From Parapedobacter luteus (GTDB taxonomy: Bacteria > Bacteroidota > Bacteroidia > Sphingobacteriales > Sphingobacteriaceae), in NCBI RefSeq assembly GCF_900168055.1, contig NZ_FUYS01000001.1, forward strand, positions 248,001 to 312,000: a stretch of 64,000 bases of DNA, given 5' to 3'. A program made the position numbers and the translations under genes. Below are positions 1-9,921 of the stretch, piece by piece. Every line of letters starts with the position of its first letter. The stretch's first letter is position 1. The notes beneath the pieces are model-generated. The model made no database searches and was not told where the DNA came from. It saw nothing but the letters and a program-made list of their open reading frames with translations.

Positions 1-1
1 T

Positions 2-32
2 TTGTGAATTAACAATATAATTTTTACTTTTG
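2..32 (+). promoter_or_regulatory. Bacteroidota-type promoter for the lytic transglycosylase
   Basis: A TTG at 2-4 lies 20 bases before TACTTTTG at 25-32, which fits the Bacteroidota pattern of a -33 TTG and a -7 TAnnTTTG box. Transcription would start near 38, leaving a leader of roughly 70 bases before the gene at 107. This is the only -7 box in the window for which I also found a well-spaced -33 element. Confidence 0.45.
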
Positions 33-106
33 TCGCCAGCTTTTTGGATCAAGTAATTCTGTGGTGCGATTATTTTATGCGTCGCTGGATTACAGAAAGG
101 TTATAA

Positions 107-910
107 ATGATAAAAAAACAACTGCTCTGTTGTAGCGCGGTTTTATTACTGGTATTACTTTCTAAGCTATACGCTTATCGCGTAGCGACAAATACCGAGA
201 CATCCGCACTACCGCATGACTCCTTATCTCAAGGAGAAATATTGCAAGACGATATCGCTGATATCCGCAACACTCCGTACTTTGCATCATTGAATTTTGC
301 TGATGAAAACCTTCCGTTGGGTGATAAGCAAATCGAGCGTAAAATGATGCGTTACCTTAAAGAGTATTCCTACACAAAACGCCGTTCGCATGTATTGCAT
401 CACAAGGCATTGCATGCATTGCCGAAAGTCGCCGCTATCTTACGTCAACATGGGATTCCCGAGGATTTTAAATATATCCCTTTGGTCGAAAGCGGATTGG
501 TGAGCGGTACTACTTCACATCGCGGGGCGTCAGGCTACTGGCAGTTCATGCCCGGTACAGCGCGGGCTTTTGGGCTGCGTGTAGATAGCGAGGTGGACGA
601 GCGGCAGCATATTGAAAAGTCTACCGCGGCCGCAGCAAGGTATATTAAGGCGTTGTATAATGAGTTTAACAGCTGGACGCTGGTCGCTGCGGCTTTCAAT
701 ATTGGCGAAGGGAACCTCCGAAGGATTATCGACAGGCAACGTGAGGATAATTACTTCAGGTTGAAGCTCAACAGGGAGACGGGCAGTTATGTGTATAAAC
801 TGATCTCGGTCAAAGAGATCATCGAAAATCCCGCTGCACACGGCTACAGGAAAAACCACTTGCTAGCCGCTGCAACGAATGAAGAGTCCCAGCAACAGAA
901 TAAGCTATAA
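107..910 (+). CDS. Lytic transglycosylase, MltD/SLT-like catalytic domain
   Basis: This 267-residue protein is predicted to cut peptidoglycan glycan strands in the periplasm. An N-terminal hydrophobic stretch (about 6-23) is a signal peptide or anchor. The SLT domain spans about 115-215: the catalytic glutamate is E128 in the segment PLVESG, followed by GASGYWQFMPGTA (140-152) and AAFNIGEG (195-202), all hallmark motifs of transglycosylase family 1. There is no LysM repeat, unlike E. coli MltD, so this is a short form. It converges on the lolA-like gene with only 18 bases between stops and no obvious terminator. The family is confident; the exact cell-wall role is inferred. Confidence 0.88.
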   Translation: MIKKQLLCCSAVLLLVLLSKLYAYRVATNTETSALPHDSLSQGEILQDDIADIRNTPYFASLNFADENLPLGDKQIERKMMRYLKEYSYTKRRSHVLHHKALHALPKVAAILRQHGIPEDFKYIPLVESGLVSGTTSHRGASGYWQFMPGTARAFGLRVDSEVDERQHIEKSTAAAARYIKALYNEFNSWTLVAAAFNIGEGNLRRIIDRQREDNYFRLKLNRETGSYVYKLISVKEIIENPAAHGYRKNHLLAAATNEESQQQNKL

Positions 911-928
911 GGGTTACCCGCAGCCCGG

Positions 929-1591
929 CTATCTGAGATCGACGATTTCCATTCCCGGATAGTCGCTTTGTTTAAATGTAAATTTATTGGCAGGGATGGG
1001 GGCGTTGGCCTTGGTGTTTTTGATGGCGTAATGATATTTGATTCCACTCTTGTCAAAAATAGTGGCGTCATGTATCAGGTTGGTTGTCTTATTGATCCGT
1101 AGTTTGATTTTGAAATAAGGTGCACTGGTGTCCTCAGGCGAAAGTTCGACTACCTGCAATGGTATATTTCCCGATCGTTCGTCAGGTGCAGAAACATATT
1201 TATATCCGCTGTTATAGAACGAAAAGATATTGATTGGAGAGATGGAGCCTCCCGATTGATCGACATCCGTCACCTGGACTTCCTGCTCTTCTTTAAGTAC
1301 CATCCATTGCGTTTTGCCATCGCTGATAATGTCTTGGCCGGACGTCATAATGTGGTACTTACCTGCAGCGCCCTCCATATATATGGCGCCGGACTCGGTA
1401 TAGCTGTCCGTTTGTTGGGGTTGCTGTACGGTAAGGGTAAAATATGCCTGAATGGATTTATATCCTTCATATGTTTTGCTTACTTTATTGAGTAAGGTCT
1501 TAGCCGCGGCATCGGTCTGTGCGTGGCTTGGTGCGTTAATCATCACCAAGAAAACTAACCACAGACTGGCACGATAAATTGCGCTATTCAT
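929..1591 (-). CDS. lolA: LolA-like outer-membrane lipoprotein carrier
   Basis: The 220-residue protein has a clear signal peptide ending near A24 (APSHA|QT). The body resembles the LolA/LolB half-barrel: an early helix with SKTYEGYKSIQAYFTLTV, then strands carrying the GAIYMEGAAGKYHI and SDGKTQWMV signatures of Bacteroidota LolA proteins. LolA carries lipoproteins from the inner to the outer membrane. Its start lies four bases after the ftsK stop, so the two are surely co-transcribed; the ftsK-lolA pairing is common in this phylum. Bacteroidota often carry several LolA paralogues, so this may not be the only one. Confidence 0.85.
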   Translation of the reverse strand: MNSAIYRASLWLVFLVMINAPSHAQTDAAAKTLLNKVSKTYEGYKSIQAYFTLTVQQPQQTDSYTESGAIYMEGAAGKYHIMTSGQDIISDGKTQWMVLKEEQEVQVTDVDQSGGSISPINIFSFYNSGYKYVSAPDERSGNIPLQVVELSPEDTSAPYFKIKLRINKTTNLIHDATIFDKSGIKYHYAIKNTKANAPIPANKFTFKQSDYPGMEIVDLR

Positions 1592-1595
1592 TTTC

Positions 1596-4169
1596 CTAAT
1601 CTTTCTTTAACCCATCCAAAAACTGTTCCAATGAGTATTCGTCGGGAAAGAGCACTTCCCGGGCCTTGCTGCCTTCAAACGGGCCGACGATACCTGCGGC
1701 CTCCAACTGGTCAATAATCCTTCCTGCTCGGTTATAACCGAGTTTCAGCTTGCGCTGAATGAGTGAGGTAGAGCCCTGTTGATGCAACACGACTAAACGG
1801 GCCGCATCCTCAAACATTGAGTCGCGGTCTTGCATGTCAAAATCTTCAACGCCACCGTCACCGTCTTCGCCTACATATTCAGGTAGGAGCAAGGCTGACG
1901 GATAACCGCGTTGGTTGCCGATATAGTCGGATATTTCTTCCACCTCAGGGGTGTCTACGAAAGCACATTGTATCCGAATGAGGTCACTGCCGGTAGCCAG
2001 CAACATATCCCCCCGCCCGATAAGTTGGTCAGCTCCTCCGGAATCGAGGATAGTCCGCGAATCGACTTTGGAGAGCACGCGGAATGCCAATCTGGCAGGG
2101 AAGTTGGCTTTTATAGTGCCGGTGATGATGTTTACCGATGGTCGCTGCGTAGCGATTACCAAGTGGATGCCCACAGCACGGGCTAACTGAGCCAGCCGCG
2201 CAATGGGGGTTTCTACTTCCTTGCCCGCCGTCATCATGAGGTCGGCAAACTCGTCAATGACGAGCACGATAAATGGCAGGTAGCGATGCCCTTCCTCGGG
2301 GTTAAGCCGACGGTTAATAAACTTGGCATTGTACTCCTTGAGGTTGCGCACTTGCGCATTTTTCAACAAGTCATACCGCGCATCCATTTCGATACACAAC
2401 GAATTAAGCGTGTTGATAACCTTTTTCGTATCGGTGATGATCGCATCTTCCTCGCCGGGGAGTTTAGCAAGGAAATGCCGCTCAATTTTTTTGAATAGCG
2501 ACAGTTCCACTTTTTTTGGGTCCACCAACACAAACTTAAGTTCGGCAGGGTGCTTTTTGTAAAGCAGCGAAGTGAGGATGGCGTTGATGCCTACTGATTT
2601 TCCTTGCCCGGTGGCCCCTGCCACCAATAGGTGAGGCATTTTGGCCAAGTCAGCGATGTACACTTCGTTGGAGATGGTACGGCCCAGCGCAATGGGCAGA
2701 TCCATATCCGTATGCTGGAATTTTTCGGTAGCCAGCACTGAGCGCATGGAGACCATTTCGGGGTGGCTGTTCGGTACTTCGATGCCAATAGTCCCTTTTC
2801 CGGGCATAGGAGCAATGATACGGATGCCCAACGCAGCCAAGCTGAGCGCAATGTCGTCTTCCAGGTTTTTAATCTTGGAGATACGCACGCCCGGTTTGGG
2901 AATAATTTCATAAAGCGTGACCGTGGGGCCGATGGTCGCCTTTATTTTTGCTATTTCGATATTGTAGTTGCCTAATGTCTCTACTATCTTATCCTTGTTC
3001 GCTTCAAGCTCGTGGTTATTGACCGTAATTTTGCCGGATCCGTAGTCTCGAAGCAGATCAAGGGAGGGGTATTGGTAGCCCGACAGATCCAACTTGGGGT
3101 CATACTGGCCTACCCGTTCAACCAGTTCATCAGCGGTATTTGGCTTCTCTTCCTTAATGGCGGAAACTGTCAAAGGGGGCGTTATAAGCTCATTTTTGGG
3201 TTTTTCCTGTGGCCGTTCGATAGCAAAATCCAAAGCCGCTTCGGGCTCTTGTGCGGGAGCCTTTGGAGGAACGGTCAGCTGCTGTTGGAGCTTTTCGGAA
3301 GTTTCTTGCCGGTCGGGAACAGTTTTTAGCCGGTTTGCGGATGCCTCGTTTGCCGCGGCAGCTTCCTTATGCTTATTGAGGCTGAATTCCACCGGTTCTA
3401 CCCGGTATTCGGATTCATGGGCATACTTTTCGCCACGTTGGTGGTCGGCCGGATCGCGTTCCTGATCGCCGCCCACAGCTACCCTTCGGCCACTGCTGAA
3501 TTTAAAATCGAAATTAAAGAAGACGATTAAAATGGTCAATATCGTGAAAAGTAACAATCCAGCCACTCCCGGAGTACCGATTTGGGCTTCAAGCAATCGG
3601 TTGCTCCAGAACCCGAATTCGCCTTCAAGGAAATGGGGATAATCGTTGATGAATCCATGGATGAAGCCTAATGTTACCGAGATAAATACCAAAGCGAAAA
3701 AAGTATATACTAAAATTTTCCAGGTGGCAATAATCTTTATTCTGAGTAATAGCCTGTATCCAATGACGAACAGAACGGCAATAAAAAGGAAAGAGGCTAT
3801 CCCGAACCATTTGTAAATGAACTGATGAGCAAGCAACGCACCGAATTTGCCCATCCAGTTTTGCACGACGGGAGGTTCAATGCCAGCAAGGGCAAGCTCT
3901 TCCCGGGTTTTAAATAACGTATGCCATCCTCCGTTGGCAGCAGAAACGTAGCTTTGATCCTCTTTCCAAGTAAATAAGTAGGATATGAACGCGATGAGGA
4001 AATACACAGACAGTATGAGCAGAAACAAGCCAGCGATCTTTCTCGCTTTACTGCCTAATGCCTGACCATAAAGAATCGTTGATTTTCGCTCATTTTTTTT
4101 GCGTAGGGAGGGTTTGCCTTCCGTATCGTGCTGTATATTCTTTCTGAATGAATTCCCTTTTCCAGCCAT
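1596..4169 (-). CDS. ftsK: DNA translocase FtsK/SpoIIIE
   Basis: This 857-residue protein pumps chromosomal DNA through the closing septum. The N-terminal 230 residues hold about four membrane helices. A proline/glutamate-rich linker follows (about 230-380), then the motor: Walker A GATGQGKS near 517-524 and Walker B VLVIDEFAD near 634-642. The last 65 residues form the winged-helix gamma domain that reads KOPS sites (ending EYSLEQFLDGLKKD). Length is normal for Bacteroidota FtsK. It heads a two-gene unit with the lolA-like gene four bases downstream. Confidence 0.96.
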   Translation of the reverse strand: MAGKGNSFRKNIQHDTEGKPSLRKKNERKSTILYGQALGSKARKIAGLFLLILSVYFLIAFISYLFTWKEDQSYVSAANGGWHTLFKTREELALAGIEPPVVQNWMGKFGALLAHQFIYKWFGIASFLFIAVLFVIGYRLLLRIKIIATWKILVYTFFALVFISVTLGFIHGFINDYPHFLEGEFGFWSNRLLEAQIGTPGVAGLLLFTILTILIVFFNFDFKFSSGRRVAVGGDQERDPADHQRGEKYAHESEYRVEPVEFSLNKHKEAAAANEASANRLKTVPDRQETSEKLQQQLTVPPKAPAQEPEAALDFAIERPQEKPKNELITPPLTVSAIKEEKPNTADELVERVGQYDPKLDLSGYQYPSLDLLRDYGSGKITVNNHELEANKDKIVETLGNYNIEIAKIKATIGPTVTLYEIIPKPGVRISKIKNLEDDIALSLAALGIRIIAPMPGKGTIGIEVPNSHPEMVSMRSVLATEKFQHTDMDLPIALGRTISNEVYIADLAKMPHLLVAGATGQGKSVGINAILTSLLYKKHPAELKFVLVDPKKVELSLFKKIERHFLAKLPGEEDAIITDTKKVINTLNSLCIEMDARYDLLKNAQVRNLKEYNAKFINRRLNPEEGHRYLPFIVLVIDEFADLMMTAGKEVETPIARLAQLARAVGIHLVIATQRPSVNIITGTIKANFPARLAFRVLSKVDSRTILDSGGADQLIGRGDMLLATGSDLIRIQCAFVDTPEVEEISDYIGNQRGYPSALLLPEYVGEDGDGGVEDFDMQDRDSMFEDAARLVVLHQQGSTSLIQRKLKLGYNRAGRIIDQLEAAGIVGPFEGSKAREVLFPDEYSLEQFLDGLKKD

Positions 4170-4193
4170 TTAAAACACGCAATTTGTTTGAGA

Positions 4194-4201
4194 CAAACTT
4201 A
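4194..4201 (-). promoter_or_regulatory. -7 box of the ftsK-lolA operon
   Basis: On the minus strand the sequence reads TAAGTTTG, an exact TAnnTTTG match, 24 bases before the ftsK ATG. No convincing -33 TTG is seen at the expected spacing, so support rests on one element and its position. Confidence 0.4.
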
Positions 4202-4360
4202 CGGATTTTTTATAGATAATCGATTGCGGCGAATAACGGATAGGATTTCCAATATTTTCGGGCGGGATGTAGCATTCTGCTTGATGCATCCGTTTTCACG
4301 ACAACAGGCGATAAGGGAGCGCCTTGAGTAAACTGATAGTCGGAATTACACAAAAATTGA

Positions 4361-5098
4361 ATGAGACGATTTGAAAAATTGACGAGCAGCCGATTGTTTC
4401 TTTTGGCAGGGTTTGTTGTAACGGTTATGGCAACGTTGTCTGGCTGTCTTAAAGATGATGAGCAGGGCAGCTATCAAATCTCGGCTGTGCGAGCGTTAAA
4501 TGCGGTGCCCGGGTCGGCATCGCTGGACATTGGATTGAATCAAAATAAACTTAATTACGACAACGCAACTCGCCAGGATGAAGACTTTGCCTTCGGGGAT
4601 ACCTTGGCCTATAAAAATGCTTGGCCGGGAAACCGATGGGTGACGGTCTTTGATCCGGCGGATTATCCCAATGCACAGCCATTGGCTCAGCGGACAGTCA
4701 ACTTCATTCCGGGACGGTTTTATTCGTTGTACGTGGTAGGATACGAGGATATCGAACTGATGGCGACGATGGATGATCTGTCTGCGCCGGAGGCGGGGAA
4801 AGCAAAAATTCGATTTATACATTTGAGTCCGGATGCCCCTTCGCTGGACTTCGGTGTGCAGGGCGCAGACACGTTAATCGCTAATGATAAGGCATTTAAG
4901 GAGGTAGAGGAATTTTCCCAAATTGAGGCGGAAGAAACCTATACGTTCTACATCGGCGAGCACAGCAGCGGCAATGTTGTGCATACGTTTGAGTTTACCC
5001 CGAAGACGAATATGATCTATACCATATGGGTCAAGGGGTTATTCGAAAGTACAGGCGATGAATCCTTGGATCTGGGACACGGTATTATTGTCCATTAG
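4361..5098 (+). CDS. DUF4397 lipoprotein
   Basis: This 245-residue lipoprotein has a signal sequence with the lipobox LSGC (lipidated cysteine C29) followed by acidic residues. The body contains two DUF4397-like beta repeats, with signature segments such as RALNAVPGSASLDIG and IRFIHLSPDAPSLDFGV. DUF4397 proteins are envelope proteins of unknown function, often surface-exposed in Bacteroidota. The gene is monocistronic, divergent from ftsK and ended by a strong hairpin terminator. Function is unknown. Confidence 0.85.
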   Translation: MRRFEKLTSSRLFLLAGFVVTVMATLSGCLKDDEQGSYQISAVRALNAVPGSASLDIGLNQNKLNYDNATRQDEDFAFGDTLAYKNAWPGNRWVTVFDPADYPNAQPLAQRTVNFIPGRFYSLYVVGYEDIELMATMDDLSAPEAGKAKIRFIHLSPDAPSLDFGVQGADTLIANDKAFKEVEEFSQIEAEETYTFYIGEHSSGNVVHTFEFTPKTNMIYTIWVKGLFESTGDESLDLGHGIIVH

Positions 5099-5155
5099 GA
5101 CAGCACGTATTTCTCCATAAGTTTAGGTTGATTGAAATCCGTCGATAGGCGGATG

Positions 5156-5184
5156 CCGCTCCCTCCCCGGGAGCGGTTTTTTTT
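5156..5184 (+). terminator. Rho-independent terminator after the DUF4397 gene
   Basis: CCGCTCCC at 5156-5163 pairs perfectly with GGGAGCGG at 5169-5176 around a five-base loop, followed by eight T residues at 5177-5184. There is no T tract for the opposite direction, so it serves the plus-strand gene. Confidence 0.92.
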
Positions 5185-5197
5185 GCCTATGCATAGC

Positions 5198-6481
5198 CTA
5201 TTCGGCGATTAGTAGGTAATAGTTCTTTTTCCCTCGTTGGACAATCAGATAGTTGTCATTGATCAAGTCATCTACACGGAAATCCTGTTCGATATCGGTG
5301 ATTTTTATCCGATTTATCGACACGCCGCCGCCTTGAATCATTTTGCGGGCTTCCCCTTTTGACGGAAAAACCGAGGAGGCGACGGCCAGAAGATCCAGTA
5401 CATTGATGCCACTGGCCAATGATTCCCTCGCAATTCGAAACCGAGGTACGCCGTCAAAGATATCCAATAGCGTTGAATGGGGTATTGCTTTCAGAAATTC
5501 CAGGGACCCATTGCCAAATAGAAATTCAGAGGTCTTCAATGCAGTTTCATAATCTGACATCGAATGTGTACGGATGGTGATGTCTTTGGCCAGCTCCTTT
5601 TGCACAATACGAAGGTGTGGTGCGGCATCATGTTCGGCGATAATGGCCGCGATTTCATCCTTGGATTTTAACGTGAAAATTTTAATCCAGTTTTTTGCGT
5701 CTTCGTCACTTGCATTAAGCCAGAACTGGTAGTATTTGTAGGGCGATGTTTTATTGGCATCGAGCCAAACCGCTCCGCTTTCCGTCTTCCCAAATTTATT
5801 GCCGTCGGCCTTTTTTATAAGTTGGGTGGTTAGGGCGTAGGCAGTACCGCCATCTTTGCGGCGGATAAGTTCCGTGCCGGTGACGATATTCCCCCATTGA
5901 TCCGAGCCCCCCATTTGCAGGACGCAGCCATGGTTTTTCCATAAGTAGTAAAAATCATAGCCTTGTATCAGCTGATAAGTGAATTCGGTAAAGGATAACC
6001 CGTTTTCTCCTTCGAGTCTTTTCTTGACGGAGTCCTTTGCCATCATGTAATTGACCGTAATATGTTTGCCGACATCGCGGATAAAGTCCAGAAAACGAAA
6101 GTCTTTAAACCAGTCATAGTTGTTGACCATGACAGCACTGTGCCGCGAACCCGAGAAATCCAAAAATTTGGCAAGCTGATTCTTTAGGCAGGATATATTG
6201 TGGTTTAGGGTTTCTTCGTCCAGCAGGTTGCGCTCTGCTGACTTCCCTGAGGGGTCGCCTACCATACCTGTTGCACCTCCAACCAGCGCTACCGGTTTAT
6301 GACCTGCCTGCTGAAAATGGATCAAGGTCATGATCTGCGTAAGGTGGCCGACATGCAACGAATCACCCGTGGGATCGAAGCCGATATATCCGGCCGTTTT
6401 CTCTTTGAGTAATTGCTCCTCGGTTCCAGGCATAATATCATGTAACATGCCCCGCCAACGTAATTCCTCAACAAAACTCAT
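5198..6481 (-). CDS. tyrS: Tyrosyl-tRNA synthetase
   Basis: The 427-residue class I enzyme charges tRNA-Tyr. The HIGH-type motif is HVGH at 43-46 within [14 protein letters not shown], and the KMSKS-type loop is KFGKT at about 229-233. A C-terminal S4 RNA-binding domain closes the protein ([17 protein letters not shown]). Length and order are those of bacterial TyrRS. It stands alone, divergent from the AcpH-like gene. Confidence 0.97.
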   Translation of the reverse strand: MSFVEELRWRGMLHDIMPGTEEQLLKEKTAGYIGFDPTGDSLHVGHLTQIMTLIHFQQAGHKPVALVGGATGMVGDPSGKSAERNLLDEETLNHNISCLKNQLAKFLDFSGSRHSAVMVNNYDWFKDFRFLDFIRDVGKHITVNYMMAKDSVKKRLEGENGLSFTEFTYQLIQGYDFYYLWKNHGCVLQMGGSDQWGNIVTGTELIRRKDGGTAYALTTQLIKKADGNKFGKTESGAVWLDANKTSPYKYYQFWLNASDEDAKNWIKIFTLKSKDEIAAIIAEHDAAPHLRIVQKELAKDITIRTHSMSDYETALKTSEFLFGNGSLEFLKAIPHSTLLDIFDGVPRFRIARESLASGINVLDLLAVASSVFPSKGEARKMIQGGGVSINRIKITDIEQDFRVDDLINDNYLIVQRGKKNYYLLIAE

Positions 6482-6518
6482 CGTCTTAACTGTAATAATG
6501 CGTAATTAATGATGAGCG

Positions 6519-6526
6519 CAAAGATA
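6519..6526 (-). promoter_or_regulatory. -7 box of tyrS
   Basis: The minus strand reads TATCTTTG, matching TAnnTTTG, 37 bases before the tyrS ATG. A near match on the plus strand, TATCTTGG at 6560-6567, lies 35 bases before the divergent AcpH-like gene. Confidence 0.4.
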
Positions 6527-6602
6527 GTAGAATATGCCGGAATTGTCGCTCGAATTCGTTATCTTGGCACAATAAGTGTTCAACATTTCGGAAAGCGGCA
6601 GG

Positions 6603-7277
6603 ATGAATTTCCTCTCTCATTATTATTTCGAGCGGTATAGTCATAACCCCGAATTGGTGTTGGGTAGTATACTGCCCGATTTGATCAAAAATGCCGACAG
6701 AAACGTCACCATGTGGCCGCAAAGGTACGAAGGTCGCTTTGGTAACAACCCCAAACTGCATAGCATCTACCACGGATGGACACGGCATATGGAAACGGAT
6801 CGTTATTTTCATAACTCCGCTTTTTTTTATAGTCATACCCATGCGTTGAAAATTTTGCTCACACCGACCGTCAGTGATACGCTGATTAGGCCGTCCTTCT
6901 TGTCGCACATTGCCCTTGAGCTGCTGCTCGACCACCTGCTGCTTCGAAATAATTGGGTCCATGAATCGGATTTTTACGCATACTTGGGCGCTATCGACTA
7001 TGAGATGACCGATCGGTTTCTACGATTATGTGAGATAAAGGATACCGCATTTTTTTTTGTGTATTTCAACAGCTTTATGCACGCTCAATATGTACAGGGT
7101 TACTGGGAAATTGAGCAAATCGCCTCGGCCATGATCAATATATGCCGCCGTTTATGGGACGTAGGAATTAACGATGTGCATTTGGAAGGGATAATTGATG
7201 TCATTACAGATTATGCAGCGACATTGGATGGAAACTTCCATACCATTTTTGATGAAATCCGGTCTAAACTTACATAG
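6603..7277 (+). CDS. AcpH-like (acyl carrier protein phosphodiesterase family) protein
   Basis: The 224-residue protein begins MNFLSHYYF, matching the N-terminal MNFLAH signature of AcpH/DUF479. It continues with GSILPDLIKN and an internal LELLLDHLLL helix, where the family keeps metal-binding Asp and His residues. AcpH removes the 4'-phosphopantetheine arm from acyl carrier protein; Bacteroidota members have rarely been tested. I chose the ATG at 6603 rather than a GTG nine codons upstream because the family starts at this methionine. Family placement is moderately sure; activity is inferred. Confidence 0.65.
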   Translation: MNFLSHYYFERYSHNPELVLGSILPDLIKNADRNVTMWPQRYEGRFGNNPKLHSIYHGWTRHMETDRYFHNSAFFYSHTHALKILLTPTVSDTLIRPSFLSHIALELLLDHLLLRNNWVHESDFYAYLGAIDYEMTDRFLRLCEIKDTAFFFVYFNSFMHAQYVQGYWEIEQIASAMINICRRLWDVGINDVHLEGIIDVITDYAATLDGNFHTIFDEIRSKLT

Positions 7278-7381
7278 GGCCCGTTTATTTGTAAAATAAT
7301 CGGATAAAAACTGCCTATCCTAAAATTTTTTCATAAGTTTGGCCGGTTGGCGATCAACCAAACCCAAGGAGTTACCCGTGT

Positions 7382-9082
7382 ATGGCAAACAGACTTTTCC
7401 GCAAAAAAACAGTAGAACATATTTTAGCCTCCGCCCAGTCCGCAAAGTCCGGTGAGTTGGCCAAGGTGCTGGGCGTTCGTGACTTGGTGTCATTGGGGAT
7501 AGCGGCCATCGTGGGAGCGGGAATTTTTAGCACGATAGGATTAGCGAGCTTCAATGGCGGACCTGCTGTTTCGCTACTGTTTGTTTTCGTAGCCGTAGCC
7601 TGTGTGTTCACAGCATTGGCTTATGCGCAGTTTGCTAGTACGGTTCCCGTATCCGGGAGCGCGTATACCTACGCGTATGTGGCATTTGGCGAGCTGTTTG
7701 CCTGGATTATCGGTTGGGCGCTTATTCTGGAGTATGCGGTGTCCAATATGGTGGTAGCCATTTCCTGGTCGCAATATTTTGTAAGCATGTTGGCCGGCTT
7801 TGGCATCCGCCTGCCGGGATGGCTTACGATGGCGCCGGCTTATGCTTCGGAGGCCTATGCAAAAGTGCAGGAACAGGGGATAGAATCACTCTCTAAAATA
7901 GAACAGACTGCAGCATTAGCTTATGAGCATGCTCCACGAATAGGGGACATTCCGATCATATTTGACTTGCCGGCCGGACTCATTACTTTTTTGGTTACCT
8001 GGTTGGTTTACATTGGTATAAAAGAATCCAGGACCGCCAGCAACATCATGGTGGCTATCAAGATCGGCGTGATTTTGTTTGTAATTTTCGGCGGTGTGTT
8101 TTTTGTGAGGCCTGAGAACTGGACGCCTTTCGCTCCCAATGGCGTGGGGGGGGTATTAAGTGGGGTTGCTGCCGTATTTTTTGCCTTTATCGGGTTTGAC
8201 TCCATATCCACCACGGCCGAAGAATGCAAGAACCCCCAGCGCGATTTGCCCAGGGCAATGATTCTGTGCCTGCTGATCTGTGCTGTGCTGTATATTTTGA
8301 TTACGCTGGTATTGACGGGTATGGTAAACTATACCGAATTGAACGTAAAGGATCCGTTGGCCTATGTATTTGAATATGTGGGGATGGATTATATGGCCGG
8401 CATCGTATCGGTCACTTCTGTGGTGGCCATCACCAGCGCGCTGTTGGTTTTCCAACTTGCGCAGCCGCGGATATGGATGACAATGAGCCGCGATGGCTTG
8501 CTCTGGAAGCGATTTGCGCAAATACATCCCAAATATAAAACACCATCTTTCGCGACCATTATTACTGGGCTTATGGTCGCGATACCGGCGTTATTCTTTA
8601 AAATGGACTTCTTTGTCGATTTGACAAGCGTAGGTACATTTTTCGCCTTCATCTTGGTGTGTGCGGGTGTTTTGTATATGGACTATTCCGGCATTTCTAA
8701 GCAATCCAAATTCAAGGTGCCTTATATCAACGGACGCTACCTCATTACGATCGGGTTGTTGCTGGCTGTCTATGGTGTTTATATCTTTGGCCAAGATACC
8801 ATTGCAGAATGGCGTCAATTATCATGGCGAGATATGCTTGAACACAAGATGCTTACGATTGTGTTTTGGCTGGTTTGGGTAGTTTTGTGTGTCATGGGCT
8901 ATATCTATCGGTTCTCATTATTGCCTGTCGCAGGAATCCTCGTAAACCTATACCTCATGGCTCAACTTGGCGCGAGCAATTGGATCATTTTCATCGCGTG
9001 GTTGGGCGTTGGGTTGTTGGTGTATTTTGGCTATGGTTATAAGCATTCCAAACTCAACAAGATGGAGAATGCGACACCCTGA
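7382..9082 (+). CDS. APC-family amino-acid permease (CAT/YfnA-like)
   Basis: This 566-residue inner-membrane protein has about 12-14 hydrophobic segments. The APC signature GIAAIVGAGIFSTIG occurs near the start of helix 1, and GFDSISTTAEECKNPQRDLP is the helix 6-7 loop typical of cationic amino-acid transporter relatives. It probably takes up amino acids by proton or sodium symport; the substrate cannot be read from sequence. The start ATG is preceded by a purine-rich AAGGAG about ten bases upstream, a stronger Shine-Dalgarno than is usual in this phylum. It has no partner genes. Confidence 0.9.
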   Translation: MANRLFRKKTVEHILASAQSAKSGELAKVLGVRDLVSLGIAAIVGAGIFSTIGLASFNGGPAVSLLFVFVAVACVFTALAYAQFASTVPVSGSAYTYAYVAFGELFAWIIGWALILEYAVSNMVVAISWSQYFVSMLAGFGIRLPGWLTMAPAYASEAYAKVQEQGIESLSKIEQTAALAYEHAPRIGDIPIIFDLPAGLITFLVTWLVYIGIKESRTASNIMVAIKIGVILFVIFGGVFFVRPENWTPFAPNGVGGVLSGVAAVFFAFIGFDSISTTAEECKNPQRDLPRAMILCLLICAVLYILITLVLTGMVNYTELNVKDPLAYVFEYVGMDYMAGIVSVTSVVAITSALLVFQLAQPRIWMTMSRDGLLWKRFAQIHPKYKTPSFATIITGLMVAIPALFFKMDFFVDLTSVGTFFAFILVCAGVLYMDYSGISKQSKFKVPYINGRYLITIGLLLAVYGVYIFGQDTIAEWRQLSWRDMLEHKMLTIVFWLVWVVLCVMGYIYRFSLLPVAGILVNLYLMAQLGASNWIIFIAWLGVGLLVYFGYGYKHSKLNKMENATP

Positions 9083-9253
9083 TGCGGCGGTCCAACGATT
9101 TTTTTGTTTTTTATAAAACTAAATTTGTTTTACGTTGTTACACCCAATAACAAGCGATTATCGAAGTCGCGGCCTTAACGTCCTAACGTGTTAAAAATTG
9201 TTAAATTAATGAAAAAGTTATACATTGGCCTGTGTGTATTGGGCACTTTCTTC

Positions 9254-9261
9254 TACCTTTG
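9254..9261 (+). promoter_or_regulatory. -7 box upstream of the small T9SS protein gene
   Basis: TACCTTTG matches TAnnTTTG and lies about 70 bases before the ATG at 9333. TTG trinucleotides nearby are spaced 12 and 26 bases away rather than 19-20, so the -33 element is uncertain. The rest of 9083-9332 shows nothing else I can name. Confidence 0.35.
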
Positions 9262-9332
9262 TATTACTTGAAAGGGTGGGGATGATTTAAACTTAAATTT
9301 GAGCGCAGCACCTTTTTTGAACCAGATACCAT

Positions 9333-9836
9333 ATGAGGAAGTATTTACACTACATAATTGTCATATTAACAGTATGCACTACGGCACTCGTTGAGCGTTC
9401 GGACGCTGCACAAGCGCCTTCGGCTATTGCTGCGGTTGATAGTAGCCGCGTAAAAAATAGTGGGGCGCGGATGGCTGCACTGGAGGCTTCAGCGGAAAGA
9501 CGTGTACAACGGTCGTTTTTTTCATCGTTTAAGAGTTTTTTTCCCTTTCGGACCAACAACGCGCAGGATGAAAAGCTGCTTAGTGGGGTAAAGGTATTTC
9601 CCAATCCTGTTGTGGACCAGATCAGCCTCTCTTATAGGCTGGGTAAGCAAAGTTCCGTATCGATCAAGGTCATGGACGCATTGGGCAATGAGGTCATGAC
9701 ATTGCTTAACCAAGAACTGGATGCCGGGCCGCAAAACCACGTTTTCGAAACCAATAACAAATTGACAAACGGATTCTATTTTATCCGCGTGTCTGCAGGG
9801 GCTGAAACCGTTGTGAAGCGTATTTCGGTATTGTAA
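9333..9836 (+). CDS. Small T9SS type A sorting-domain protein without a cargo domain
   Basis: This 167-residue protein has a signal peptide (about 1-26), a short Ser/Arg/Ala-rich linker (about 27-80), and a C-terminal domain (about 85-167) that matches the type A T9SS sorting module. The module opens with VKVFPNPVVDQISLSY, has IKVMDALGNEV in the middle, and ends GFYFIRVSAG...KRISVL. Such domains direct export across the outer membrane by the PorSS/T9SS machine. No catalytic or adhesive domain is present, so the cargo would be only about 55 residues. It is monocistronic and converges on ispG. Confidence 0.85.
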   Translation: MRKYLHYIIVILTVCTTALVERSDAAQAPSAIAAVDSSRVKNSGARMAALEASAERRVQRSFFSSFKSFFPFRTNNAQDEKLLSGVKVFPNPVVDQISLSYRLGKQSSVSIKVMDALGNEVMTLLNQELDAGPQNHVFETNNKLTNGFYFIRVSAGAETVVKRISVL

Positions 9837-9921
9837 GTATAGCTTTGTTGTGAAATATTTGTTGTGAAATAATCGTAGCAATCTAGCGTCTCCGCTACAC
9901 CTCCGCTTGCACCCGCCTTCC

